DNA of 64,000 nt from the NCBI RefSeq assembly GCF_003119115.1, contig NZ_CP022367.1, positions 1,846,930 through 1,910,929 on the forward strand, written 5' to 3'. The notes under the pieces were generated by a model that was given only the letters and a program-made list of their open reading frames with translations, made no database searches and was not told the origin of the DNA. Shown here in pieces: positions 1-8,359 of this stretch (position 1 is the first letter of the stretch; each line of letters opens with the position of its first letter). The stretch is from Azospirillum sp. TSH58 (GTDB lineage Bacteria; Pseudomonadota; Alphaproteobacteria; Azospirillales; Azospirillaceae). A program made the position numbers and the translations under genes.

Positions 1-1
1 G

Positions 2-103
2 GAGCAGCGCGTCCACCTGATGCTGTTCGTCAAGGTGCGCGAGGACTGGGAGAACGATCCGGAGCGCTACGAGGCCTGGAACCTCGACTTCGGGGCGTCC
101 TAA
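2..103 (+). CDS. era: GTPase Era, C-terminal end (partial)
   Basis: The window opens inside this gene; only the last 33 codons and a TAA stop are present. The readable tail contains HLMLFVKVREDW followed by NDPERYEAWNLDF, which matches the end of the KH RNA-binding domain of Era. Era is an essential Ras-like GTPase that binds the 3' end of 16S rRNA during 30S subunit assembly. The GTPase domain lies outside the window. Identification rests on the short tail only, but that tail is characteristic of the family. Confidence 0.85.
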   Translation, partial: EQRVHLMLFVKVREDWENDPERYEAWNLDFGAS

Positions 104-182
104 AGCACCGGTCAGGGTATAGGCGTGGACGGACGGTCCCCCATATAGAGGGGCGATCGTTCCTTCCACTGACCGGCTGACC

Positions 183-1598
183 GTGCGCGTGCCCATTTTC
201 AACGACCTGTACGACGCCGGCTCGCGCCTGTTGGGGCGGGCCGGCGATCTCGTTTCCGGCGGCATCCTCGAACAGGACGTCCGTCTCGGCGTCACCGGAC
301 TGCGGCGGGCCGGCAAGACCGTGTTCGTCACCTCGCTGGTCGACAACCTGCTGAAGGCCGGGCGGCTTCCCTTCCTGGACGTGGTGTCGTCCGGGCGGTT
401 CCAGGCGTCGCGCCTGCGCCCCCAGCCCGACGCCCAGGTTCCCCGTTTCGAGGTCGAGCAGCGGCTGGCCGAGCTGACCGGGCCAATTCCCCGCTGGCCC
501 AAGGAGACGCAGGGCATCAGCCAGCTCCGCCTGTCCATGCGCTACCGCCCGAACGCGGTGCTGAAGCGGACCGTGCAGCCGGTCGCCACGCTGAACCTGG
601 ACATCGTCGACTATCCCGGCGAATGGTTGCTCGACCTGCCGCTGCTGCACCAGTCCTTCGCGGAATGGAGCGCGCTGACCCTGGAACTGGCCGGGCGGGC
701 GCCGCGCGACGAGCTGTCGGTGTCCTGGCGCGGTTGGCTCGCCACCGTCGACACGGCGGCCCCGGCGGAGGAGGAGCAGGCGCGGCGCGGCGCGGCGCTG
801 TTCACCGACTACCTGCACGCCTGCCGCCGCTCCGACAACCTGCTGAGCCTGATCCAGCCGGGGCGCTTCGTCGAACCGGGCGATATGGCCAACGCGCCTT
901 TGCTGACCTTCTGCCCGCTGCCGGGCGATCGCCCGCGCGCACGGGGCAGCCTGTGGGCGCTGATGGAGGACCGGTACGAGGCGTACAAGTCCAAGGTCGT
1001 CCGCCGCTTCTTCGCCGAGCATTTCGCCCGGCTCGACCGGCAGATCGTCCTGATCGACGTGCTGGGCGCGCTGAACTCCGGCCCGGCGGGCATGGCCGAC
1101 ATGAAGCGCGCCCTGGAACTGAGCCTGGAGCCGTTCCGTCACGGCCCCAGCAGTTGGCTGGATTGGCTGCTGGGGCGCCGGATCGACCGCGTGCTGTTCG
1201 CCGCGACCAAGGCCGACCATGTCGCCTCGCACCAGCACAACAGCCTGCGCCACCTGCTGGACCGGCTGGTCTCCGACGCCCGCGCCGGCATCCGCTTCGA
1301 AGGGGCGCAGGTGGAGACCATGGCCATCGCCGCCCTGAAATCGACCGAGACGGTGGTGACCGAGCATGAGGGGCGGCAACTGCGCTGCGTGCGCGGCGTG
1401 CCGCTCGGGCGCGACCGTCCGACCGTGCTGTTCCCCGGCGAGATTCCCGAGGACGCCGACTTCCCGCCGGGGCAGGAGCGGCCCTACAACTTCATGGCCT
1501 TCCAGCCGCCCGCCGACCTCGCCCGCGAGGCGCGCGGCCTGCCGCACATCCGCCTGGACCAGGCCATGCAGTTCCTGCTGGGGGATTATCTGGAATGA
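183..1598 (+). CDS. ycjX: YcjX-family P-loop ATPase/GTPase (DUF463)
   Basis: 471 residues, close to the length of E. coli YcjX. A Walker A motif, GLRRAGKT, sits near residues 39-46, and a DYPGEWLLDL segment near residue 145 resembles the Walker B/switch region of the family. YcjX proteins are predicted nucleotide-binding proteins linked to envelope stress; the biochemical role is not settled. The next gene (YcjF-type membrane protein) overlaps by 4 bases, so the two are translationally coupled, as in enterobacteria. The start is a GTG with no clear Shine-Dalgarno; a second GTG two codons later is equally possible. Confidence 0.85.
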   Translation: MRVPIFNDLYDAGSRLLGRAGDLVSGGILEQDVRLGVTGLRRAGKTVFVTSLVDNLLKAGRLPFLDVVSSGRFQASRLRPQPDAQVPRFEVEQRLAELTGPIPRWPKETQGISQLRLSMRYRPNAVLKRTVQPVATLNLDIVDYPGEWLLDLPLLHQSFAEWSALTLELAGRAPRDELSVSWRGWLATVDTAAPAEEEQARRGAALFTDYLHACRRSDNLLSLIQPGRFVEPGDMANAPLLTFCPLPGDRPRARGSLWALMEDRYEAYKSKVVRRFFAEHFARLDRQIVLIDVLGALNSGPAGMADMKRALELSLEPFRHGPSSWLDWLLGRRIDRVLFAATKADHVASHQHNSLRHLLDRLVSDARAGIRFEGAQVETMAIAALKSTETVVTEHEGRQLRCVRGVPLGRDRPTVLFPGEIPEDADFPPGQERPYNFMAFQPPADLAREARGLPHIRLDQAMQFLLGDYLE

Positions 1599-2635
1599 GC
1601 GAGCGCACGCGCGACCGCCAATGGGTCCCGCCGATGGAGCTGGACCCCACCCGCGCCGCCGCCGTCCCCGCGGCGGAGGAGGAGGCGATCATCGCCGGCC
1701 CCCTGGCCGGCCCCCTGTCCGGTTCGGCGGCGGAGCGCCTGCCCGCTCTGCTGGCGGAGGGCCGGCCGCGCAGCCGGCTCGGCCGCTGGCTCGCCGGGTC
1801 GGTCGCCGCGCTGGTGCTGATCGCGCTGGGCTTCGACACCTGGGACCTGTTCAACCGCGCCTTCGCCACCAGCGCCGCGCTGGGCGTCCTGGTGGCCGCC
1901 GCCGTGACGGTGGCGGGCGGGGCGGCGCTGGCGATGCTGCTGCGCGAGCTGCGCGCGCTGCGCCGCCTGCGCAAGATCGAGGAACTGCGCGGCGAGGCCG
2001 GGCGCCTGTCCACGGAGATCGTGACGAAGGCCGGGGAGCCGGGCCACGCCGAACGCTTCGCCGGGTCGCTGACCCGCCTCTATGAGGGGCGTGCCGATCT
2101 GGCGCCCGCGCTGGAGCGGGTGCGCGACCATGTGACCGACGCCCACGGCGATGCGGAGATCCTGCGCCTGCTCGACCGCGAGGTGATGGGGCCGCTGGAC
2201 CGCCGCGCCTACCAGACCGTCCTGCGGGCGTCGCGCGACACCGCGGTGGCGACGGCGCTCAGCCCGGCGGCGGTCGTCGACCTCGCCGTGGTGCTGTGGC
2301 GGAACCTGAAGCTGGTGCGGGAGATCGCGGCGCTCTACGGGGCAAGGCCCGGCTATGTCGGGTCGCTGCGGCTGTTGCGGCGGATGCTCGCCAACCTCGC
2401 CGTCGCCGGGGTGGCGGAAAGCGCCCACCATGTCGCCGTCGAGGCGCTGGGCGGCTCCATCGCCGCGGCCATCTCCACCCGCATGGGACAGGGGGTGATC
2501 AACGGGCTGCTGACCGCGCGGGTCGGGCTGACCGCCATGCATCTGTGCCGCCCCATCGCCTTCGGCCCCGACAACCGTCCCAGCATGGGCCAGATCCGCA
2601 AGGAACTGCTGTCCCTGCCGAAGCAGGTGCTGTAG
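1595..2635 (+). CDS. YcjF-family inner-membrane protein (DUF697)
   Basis: 346 residues. After a charged N-terminal tail come two hydrophobic spans (about residues 67-85 and 92-112), then a long helical region with a C-terminal hydrophobic segment ending in a GQVINGLLTAR-like helix (here QGVINGLLTARVG). This matches the DUF697/YcjF family (E. coli YcjF is 353 residues). It overlaps the YcjX-type gene by ATGA, which supports a functional pair at the inner membrane. The molecular function is unknown. Confidence 0.8.
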   Translation: MSERTRDRQWVPPMELDPTRAAAVPAAEEEAIIAGPLAGPLSGSAAERLPALLAEGRPRSRLGRWLAGSVAALVLIALGFDTWDLFNRAFATSAALGVLVAAAVTVAGGAALAMLLRELRALRRLRKIEELRGEAGRLSTEIVTKAGEPGHAERFAGSLTRLYEGRADLAPALERVRDHVTDAHGDAEILRLLDREVMGPLDRRAYQTVLRASRDTAVATALSPAAVVDLAVVLWRNLKLVREIAALYGARPGYVGSLRLLRRMLANLAVAGVAESAHHVAVEALGGSIAAAISTRMGQGVINGLLTARVGLTAMHLCRPIAFGPDNRPSMGQIRKELLSLPKQVL

Positions 2636-2639
2636 CCGC

Positions 2640-4124
2640 TCACACCGTGGGGAGGGGCAGGCCGTGCCGCGGGTGGGCGCGGTCGTGGATCAGGGCGCGG
2701 TCGCGGATCATCGGCCAGACGATGCGGCGCAGGAACCGGTGGTCCTGCGCCCGGTCCGCCTCGGCGGCGGCGTGGCGCTCGGCGAGCGGCAGCAGGTCGG
2801 GCAGCAGCCCGGCGACACCGCCCCAGTGCCCGCCCGACATCACCTCGGTGTGCAGCACCCCGTCGCGCAAGACGTGGAAGGGCAGGCCGGAGCCGACCCA
2901 GGCATCGACGGCGGCCTTCCCCTCGGCGGAGGGCAGGGCGTCCCAATCCCGGCAGAGGAACCGCGCCACCGTGGGATCGTCGGCGGCGGACAGACGCCAA
3001 TAGGGACCGCCGGTCGGCGCGTCGGAGGCCACCGCCACGAGGTCCGCCCCCGTCGCGGCCAGTTCGGCCAACCGGTCGGCGGCAAGGGTGCCGTCGTGAT
3101 GAACCCGGCAGGTCCAGCCCGGATGCAGCGCCAGGGTTTGCCGCAGAATCTCCACCGGGTCGTGGGCGCCGGCCGGCTGGCCGCTCCACAGGCTGAAGGC
3201 GATGATGTTGCGCCGTCGCCGTTCCGCCCCGCGCGGCTGGGCGGGCAGAGGCGGCAGGGCGGGGGCCGTGTCCATGGCCGTCCGGTCCTTCAGGTCCAAC
3301 GCGCGCTCGCCCCAGACGGCGGCCTCGTCGTCCCGGCCGAGAAGGGCGAGGGCGACGACCAGCCGGTCGATGGCGTCGAGATGGCGGGGGTCCAGGCGGG
3401 CGGCCCGTTCCAGCGCGCGGGCGGAGTCCTCCAGCCGGTCCACGCCCCCCAGAGCGACACCCAGATTGAAGGCGGCGGACGGGAAATCCGGCGTGATGGA
3501 CAGGGCGTTGCGGTAGGCGAGGGTGGAATCCTCCCGCAGTCCCATCGCGAACAGGGCGTTGCCGTAGAGAAAGGCCACGTCGGCGTCCAGCGGCAGCAGG
3601 TCCGCGGCCCGGGCCAGCGGGCGGAGGGATTCGGTGCCGCGCCCCTGCTCGACCAGAAGACGGCCCTCCTCGTGCCGCAGCGCGCCCAACCGCTCCACCG
3701 CGATGGTGAGGGCGGGCGCGGAGGCGACGGCGCGCTCCAGGGCGGTGATGGCCCCGGCGGTGCGGCCCAGGCCGCGCAGCGCGTTCGCCATGTCGGTCCA
3801 GGCTTCCGCGAAATCGGGCTGGAGGGAGACGGCGCGCCGGTAATGCTCCACCGCCGCCGCCGGTTGCCCGGAGGAACGGCGGATGTTGCCGCTGTTGGCG
3901 TGCATGTCCGCCGCCTCGGGCCGCTGGGCGATGGCGCGGGCGATGAGCTGCAGTCCGAGCGCCCGCTCTCCCACCTGACCAGCCAGGACACCCAGGAAAT
4001 GCAGGGCGTCCGGCTGATCCGGTTCCACATCCAGGATGCGGTTGTAGAGCTGTTGGGCCTCGTCCAGTCGGCCGGCCAGATGATGGTCCAGGGCGAGCGT
4101 CAGCGCTTCCGCGATCGTAACCAT
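2640..4124 (-). CDS. TPR protein with glycosyltransferase-like C-terminal domain
   Basis: 494 residues from the ATG at 4124 (an upstream in-frame ATG at 4160 would add 12 residues that lack TPR character). Residues 1 to about 270 form consecutive 34-residue tetratricopeptide repeats (pattern A..H..LG....A). After a linker the C-terminal half begins with NIIAFSLWSGQP and carries VARFLCRDWDAL, GLPFHVLRDGVLH and VMSGGHWGG. These resemble bacterial proteins annotated as sugar transferases or as hypothetical, with conserved RF.RD, H..RD and G.WG signatures. Protein or surface-glycan glycosylation is plausible but inferred. It stands alone, convergent with the ycjX/ycjF pair. Confidence 0.7.
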   Translation of the reverse strand: MVTIAEALTLALDHHLAGRLDEAQQLYNRILDVEPDQPDALHFLGVLAGQVGERALGLQLIARAIAQRPEAADMHANSGNIRRSSGQPAAAVEHYRRAVSLQPDFAEAWTDMANALRGLGRTAGAITALERAVASAPALTIAVERLGALRHEEGRLLVEQGRGTESLRPLARAADLLPLDADVAFLYGNALFAMGLREDSTLAYRNALSITPDFPSAAFNLGVALGGVDRLEDSARALERAARLDPRHLDAIDRLVVALALLGRDDEAAVWGERALDLKDRTAMDTAPALPPLPAQPRGAERRRRNIIAFSLWSGQPAGAHDPVEILRQTLALHPGWTCRVHHDGTLAADRLAELAATGADLVAVASDAPTGGPYWRLSAADDPTVARFLCRDWDALPSAEGKAAVDAWVGSGLPFHVLRDGVLHTEVMSGGHWGGVAGLLPDLLPLAERHAAAEADRAQDHRFLRRIVWPMIRDRALIHDRAHPRHGLPLPTV

Positions 4125-4320
4125 GCATACAGGCTTAAGCGTCCCGGCGTCCTTCCGCAAGCGTCACGGCTGTGAGAAGGGTGGGCGATGGCACCGATGG
4201 TCCTGGAATGCGAAGCTTTGGTGCCGGAAACAGCCTGTGGGATTTCGTCCTTTGGCATAGCCCGAAAAAAGGTGAACGAACCCTTTACAATGCACGAGTG
4301 CGGCTGCAATATATGATCTG

Positions 4321-4332
4321 GATTGTCCAATC
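4321..4332. promoter_or_regulatory. short palindrome before the 4347 gene
   Basis: GATTG-TC-CAATC is a perfect 5+5 palindrome 14 bases before the preferred ATG. It lies in the divergent spacer between the TPR gene and the small gene at 4347. The inverse sequence GATTGGACAA also occurs at 60163 before an unrelated orphan gene. Regulatory function is only a suggestion. Confidence 0.25.
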
Positions 4333-4346
4333 ATCGGTGTAATGTC

Positions 4347-4904
4347 ATGAACGTGGCCATCGCCACCGCAACGGCTGCAAGGCCGTTGGCCTTCATGACG
4401 GCCCGCAACAGCGACGCTGTTGAAACCGGGGCCGACACCGGGACTCCATCCGCGAAGGACCCCGTCAGCGGGCAGTCCGAACCCCTGTCCGGACGCTACA
4501 CGAAGACGGCGTATCGTTACGACGCCGACGCGTCGCGGCTGGTGCTGCTGTTCCGCAGCCCGGAGGATGGGGCGACCCTCGACCAGATTCCGACCGAGGC
4601 GGCGTTGCGGCAGTACCGCGAAGCGCAGAAGGACCGGAAGAGCGGCAAGGCGTCCCTTGAGCTTCTGGTCGGCGGTTCGGACGGGCAGGACCAGCAGAAC
4701 GGCGCCGGGGCGAGTGGAAGCTCCAGCAACGGGGCCCCCCTGCACCGCTGGGTCGCGGGCCATTCCGGGGGCGGTGCGGGCCGCTCCACCGCGTCACAGG
4801 GACCTTCCCCGCAGGCGTCGCCGGTGGTAGCCTCGACGCCGATGACGACCCATGCGGCCGCAGCCCCCTCGGCGGGGTCCGCTTCCGTCAACGTGGTCAT
4901 CTGA
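4347..4904 (+). CDS. hypothetical protein, weakly FlaG-like
   Basis: 185 residues from the ATG at 4347; a TTG at 4323 in the same frame would add 8. The central part (about residues 50-92) reads YRYDADASRLVLLFRSPEDG followed by LDQIPTEAALRQYREAQ. This resembles the FlaG layout, a short beta-hairpin then QIP.E..L, though too weakly to name it. The rest is low-complexity Gly/Ser/Ala/Pro sequence, probably disordered. The next gene on the same strand encodes a YjfB-type putative motility protein, which makes a flagellar link possible. No signal peptide or membrane span is visible. Confidence 0.55.
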   Translation: MNVAIATATAARPLAFMTARNSDAVETGADTGTPSAKDPVSGQSEPLSGRYTKTAYRYDADASRLVLLFRSPEDGATLDQIPTEAALRQYREAQKDRKSGKASLELLVGGSDGQDQQNGAGASGSSSNGAPLHRWVAGHSGGGAGRSTASQGPSPQASPVVASTPMTTHAAAAPSAGSASVNVVI

Positions 4905-4962
4905 CCGGCGCGACGCGGGCGGGCTTCCGTTCGACCGCGGATTCTTTTGAAGGCATCCTTCG

Positions 4963-5175
4963 ATGGCTCTCGATGTTTCATCCTCCACGCTTGGCGCCGC
5001 GATCGGTTTGCGGCAGGCGCAGGGACAGATCGATTTCGGCGTGAAGACGCTGAACCAGACCGCTCAGCAGCAGGATCAGGCGATCGCCACGCTGCTGCAA
5101 GGTGGTTCGGACGGTTCCTCGGCCGGCGGCAACGTCACGGCCACGCGTGGGCAGAATCTGAACATCGTCGTGTAA
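4963..5175 (+). CDS. YjfB-family putative motility protein
   Basis: 70 residues. The segment GLRQAQGQIDFGVKTLNQTA followed by QQQDQAIATLLQG fits the small YjfB family (putative motility protein, about 60 residues with conserved Gln-rich amphipathic helices). The Shine-Dalgarno GAAGG at 4949-4953 can pair with CCTTC at 4957-4961 across a 3-base loop directly before the ATG, which could hold back translation initiation. It follows the weakly FlaG-like gene by 58 bases on the same strand. No other flagellar genes are nearby, so the role stays tentative. Confidence 0.6.
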   Translation: MALDVSSSTLGAAIGLRQAQGQIDFGVKTLNQTAQQQDQAIATLLQGGSDGSSAGGNVTATRGQNLNIVV

Positions 5176-5221
5176 GTGGCTGATCCGAATGGCTTGATCG
5201 CTCAGGCCGGACCGCAGCCAT

Positions 5222-5254
5222 AAAAAAAGCCCCTCTCGCTGGAGAGGGGCTTTG
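5222..5254 (-). terminator. rho-independent terminator of clpP
   Basis: Perfect 10-bp stem AGCCCCTCTC/GAGAGGGGCT (5228-5237 and 5242-5251) with a 4-base loop. On the minus strand it is followed by seven T, so it is a strong terminator for the ClpP gene ending at 5273. On the plus strand only TTGT follows, but it may also stop the small gene ending at 5175. Confidence 0.85.
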
Positions 5255-5272
5255 TGCGTTCCGGAGGACCGC

Positions 5273-5899
5273 TTACTTCAGCTCGTCGAAGGTGTCGATG
5301 ATGTGGCTGACGATGCCGTACTCGCGGGCTTCGTCGGCCAGCATCCAGTAGTTCCGGTCGGTGTCCTTGGACACCTTCTCCACCGGCTGGCCGGTCTCGC
5401 GCGCGATGATGCGGTTCAGCCGCTCACGCATGCGGATGATTTCCTTCGCCTCGATGGCGATGTCCGTCGCCCGGCCACCGGTGCCGCCCAGCGGCTGGTG
5501 GATCAGGAAGCGGGTGTTCGGCAGGCAGTAGCGGTCTTCCTTCTTCGCGGCCAGGAAGATGTGGCAGCCGGCGCTGGCGACCCAGCCGGTGCCCAGCATC
5601 TTCACGCGCGGCTTCACGAAGCGGATCATGTCGTGAATGGTGTCGCCCGCCTCGACGTGGCCGCCGGGGGAGTTCACCACGACCGTGATGTCGTCGTTGC
5701 TCTCGTGGGCCAGCGCCAGCAGCTGGGCCGAGACGGCCTGCGCCAGCTTCATGTCGATCTGCCCGAAGATCAGCACCGTGCGCGCCTTGAACAGGTTCGA
5801 CTGCACGGCAGCGAACGGCGGCGGGGCGCTTTCCTTCGACTTCTCGTCCGGCTCCTGCTCGGGTTCGTCGTCGAAGCGGGTGTATCCGTCTTGCGCCAT
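5273..5899 (-). CDS. clpP: ClpP-type serine protease (non-canonical Clp proteolytic subunit)
   Basis: 208 residues from the ATG at 5899, preceded by GGGAG. The ClpP fold is clear: VVNSPGGHVEAGD, nucleophile region GWVASAGCHIF, histidine region RFLIHQPLGG and acidic region SKDTDRNYWMLADEAREYG. The nucleophile box reads SAG where classical ClpP has SMG, and the RDTDRD box is KDTDRN, so this is a divergent paralogue rather than the housekeeping ClpP usually found next to clpX. No Clp ATPase gene is nearby. A cytoplasmic ATP-dependent protease role is inferred from the family. The N-terminal 40 residues are acidic and probably flexible. Confidence 0.85.
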   Translation of the reverse strand: MAQDGYTRFDDEPEQEPDEKSKESAPPPFAAVQSNLFKARTVLIFGQIDMKLAQAVSAQLLALAHESNDDITVVVNSPGGHVEAGDTIHDMIRFVKPRVKMLGTGWVASAGCHIFLAAKKEDRYCLPNTRFLIHQPLGGTGGRATDIAIEAKEIIRMRERLNRIIARETGQPVEKVSKDTDRNYWMLADEAREYGIVSHIIDTFDELK

Positions 5900-6160
5900 C
5901 GTTTTTGAACTCCCTGAGGTCGGCGTGTCTACCGGGGGGCTTTGGCTTGCGGGGGCCTGGGATGTCGGATGGGGACCGAACCACGCCACTCGTTTCTCCA
6001 CATAGCCCGTATCGGTTCCTTGTTCAACGGGCCGCGACGCCAAATCCCACCCCGGCGCCGTCATAGTCACGCTCAGGCTGGCCGCATCGGTGCGGATCGC
6101 CGCTTGCGCACTTCCGGAAAGGAGCGGCACACTGACCCTTGCACAATCGGAGGGCGGTGC

Positions 6161-7021
6161 ATGGACGAGGGCAGCGGGATCGGCGTCTCGGTCATCATTC
6201 CGGCCTACCGGGCGCAGGACACCATCGTCCGCGCCGTGTCCAGCCTCCTGGCGCAGAGCGTTCCCGATTGGGAGGCGGTGGTGGTCAGCGACGACGGCAC
6301 CGACTACCGCGCGCTTCTGGAGGGTGCGGGCATCGCCGATTCGCGCCTGACCTTCACCGGAACCGGCCGCGTCGGGTCCGGCGCACCGGCGGCGCGCAAC
6401 GCCGGTCTGCGCTGCGCGCGTCGGCCGCTGATCGCGCCGCTGGACGCCGACGACCGGTTCGAACCCGACCGGCTGGCGCGGCTGGCCCCGCTGGCGGCGG
6501 CGCAGGGGGCGGCGGCGGACAATGTGGCGGTTATGCGCGATGGCGACGGTTCGCCGCTCTCCACCCTGTTCCCGCCCGGCGCCGGGACTGCCACGCTGGA
6601 CGCGGCGGCCTTCCTGGAAACCTCCATCCCGATGTTCTTCGTGGTCCGCCGCGACCTCGTCCCCGGTTGGGAGCAGGGCGTCGATTTCTGCGACGACGTG
6701 GTCTTCAACGTCCAGGTCCTCGACCGGGTGGGCCGTCTGCCGCTCGTGCTGGAGCCGCTGTACGAATACCGGCAGCGCGAGGGGTCGATCACCTGCTCCG
6801 CCGACAGCGGCGCGCGGGCGGACCTCTGCTACCGCCATGTTCTCGACCGTTTGGGCGGCGACGGGCTGCGGATCGCCGACGCGGCGCTGCGCCGTCGCTT
6901 CGCCGCCGCCCTGGACGCCAAGCGCGCCCTCAACGCCGCCTACATGGCCGCTCAGGCCGCCGGACGCTGCGCCAACTTTCAGGAATTCCTGGCCTTGCGG
7001 GAAAACTCCCTGCCCGGATAG
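6161..7021 (+). CDS. family 2 glycosyltransferase
   Basis: 286 residues. The N-terminus GIGVSVIIPAYRAQDTIVRA is the typical GT-A nucleotide-sugar binding strand. SDDGTD follows at about residues 44-50 and APLDADDRFEPD supplies the DxD metal site near residue 90. The family transfers sugars from NDP-donors. The length is at the short end for GT2 and no membrane span is visible, so it is probably cytoplasmic. The start at 6161 is favoured by GGAGGG upstream and by the position of the GT motif; the open frame upstream has no GT2 character. Its 3' end overlaps the convergent phosphodiesterase gene by 43 bases. Confidence 0.8.
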   Translation: MDEGSGIGVSVIIPAYRAQDTIVRAVSSLLAQSVPDWEAVVVSDDGTDYRALLEGAGIADSRLTFTGTGRVGSGAPAARNAGLRCARRPLIAPLDADDRFEPDRLARLAPLAAAQGAAADNVAVMRDGDGSPLSTLFPPGAGTATLDAAAFLETSIPMFFVVRRDLVPGWEQGVDFCDDVVFNVQVLDRVGRLPLVLEPLYEYRQREGSITCSADSGARADLCYRHVLDRLGGDGLRIADAALRRRFAAALDAKRALNAAYMAAQAAGRCANFQEFLALRENSLPG

Positions 7022-7794
7022 TCGCCGATCACGCTGAGATGCGTGACGACCGTGCCGTCCGGGCGGAACATGTGAAGGGCGAGCGCGGACGGCTCGTCGG
7101 TCCAGCGGTAGGGCGGTTCCGGCGCCAGATCGAGCGCGATCTGATAGGCGACGGACGGGGCGACATAGCCGTGCGCCCCGTTCCAGGCGACGGCGGTCTG
7201 GCGGTGGGTGTGGCCGCACAGCACGGCCCGCACATTGGGACGGCTCTGCACCAGCCACCCCAGTTCCTCCGCGCCCTCCAGGCAGCGCAGCGTGTCCAGG
7301 AAGGCCAGCCCGGTGTCGAAGGGCGGGTGGTGCAGCGCCAGAACGGTCGGCCGCTCCGGCTGCTCGGCCAGACGCTCCGCCAGCCAGGACAGCCGGTCGG
7401 CACACAGGCCACCCAGCGCCCGGCCGGGAATGACCGAGTCGAGCATCAGGATGCGGACCGGAAACTCCTCCACCGCGTGCTGGATGAAGGGTCCCTCCAA
7501 GGGCATCCAGCCGGCGCCGGCGAAGGCCCGGCGCAGCCCCTCACGGTCGTCATGGTTGCCCGGCAGAACGCGGACGGGAATGGCGAGCGGTTGCAGCAGA
7601 GCGGACAGCGCCTCGTACTCGCCGGGCTTCGGCCCGTTGACGAGGTCGCCGGTGATGAGGACGAGATCGGGGCGCGGAACCAGCGCGTTCAGATGGGCCA
7701 CCGCGGCGGCGAGCCGGGCGTTCGTGTCGTAACCGGTCGTCGGGGCGGTGCCGGGGGCCGTCACATGCAGGTCGGACATCTGGGCGATCAGCAT
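6979..7794 (-). CDS. calcineurin-like phosphodiesterase (CpdA type)
   Basis: 271 residues from the ATG at 7794 (AAGGGG upstream). All metal-site motifs of the class III cyclic-nucleotide phosphodiesterase/metallophosphatase fold are present in order: MSDLHV, LITGDLVNG, LPGNHDD, LALHHPPFDT and LCGHTHRQ. The length fits CpdA (about 275). The likely substrate is a cyclic or linear nucleotide such as cAMP; 5'-nucleotidase activity cannot be excluded from sequence. Monocistronic, convergent with the glycosyltransferase gene. Confidence 0.85.
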   Translation of the reverse strand: MLIAQMSDLHVTAPGTAPTTGYDTNARLAAAVAHLNALVPRPDLVLITGDLVNGPKPGEYEALSALLQPLAIPVRVLPGNHDDREGLRRAFAGAGWMPLEGPFIQHAVEEFPVRILMLDSVIPGRALGGLCADRLSWLAERLAEQPERPTVLALHHPPFDTGLAFLDTLRCLEGAEELGWLVQSRPNVRAVLCGHTHRQTAVAWNGAHGYVAPSVAYQIALDLAPEPPYRWTDEPSALALHMFRPDGTVVTHLSVIGDYPGREFSRKARNS

Positions 7795-7960
7795 CGGGCA
7801 CCCCTTGGGACGCGAGGGTCGTAGGACCAAGGATTGTCACATCGCCGATTTCCCGGATGTCTTCAAGAGTCCAACAGGAGCAAAACTTCCTTTACGCTTC
7901 CGTGACAGGCTGGATCATCGGCCGAACGACAGCCTTGCCGCCACAGCATCGGATCGGGGA

Positions 7961-8329
7961 ATGAGCGCGTCCACCTCCTCCTGCCTGCTCGCACGTTTGC
8001 TGGCGTCCGGGAAGTTCTGGCTGAAGCGCGCCCGCATCGAATCCCCGGACCTCGGCGAGGGCACACCGCCGCCCGGCGCGGATGGCGCCCTGCTGGCCGA
8101 TCTTCGCATCGAAGGCGATCGGATTCGGGCGGTTCTACCGGCGGGCGAGTCGCCCTGTTGCGCACCGGGCCTCTGCCTCGATGGCGGGCCGGTCCGTCCG
8201 CGCGGTGGCTGCGGCACGGTCGGTCCCGGTCAACCCGCTGATTTGACGGTGATTCTTCCCGATGGCGCGCGGCTGGACATGGAAAAGGGCCGGGTTGTGC
8301 AACCCGAACCGCCGCCGTCCCGCTCCTGA
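7961..8329 (+). pseudogene. probable amidohydrolase remnant lacking its catalytic barrel
   Basis: An intact 122-codon frame from the ATG at 7961. Its first part (GKFWLKRARI, then ADLRIEGDRIRAVLPAG and LDGGPVRP) resembles the N-terminal beta-sandwich of cytosine-deaminase-like amidohydrolases. It then passes straight to GQPADLTVILPDGARLDMEKG, the usual C-terminal sandwich strand of such enzymes. The metal-binding HxH and the whole TIM barrel (about 300 residues) are absent, with the junction near 8205-8230. An internal deletion of an older amidohydrolase gene is the simplest reading; a genuine small protein is possible. The RBS is poor. Confidence 0.45.
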
Positions 8330-8359
8330 ACCCTTGCAACCGTCTCGACTCCGGAACTG

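Noticed and set aside
30..1547. Minus-strand 505-codon frame
   Set aside because: Antisense to the YcjX gene, Gln/Arg/His-rich without domains.
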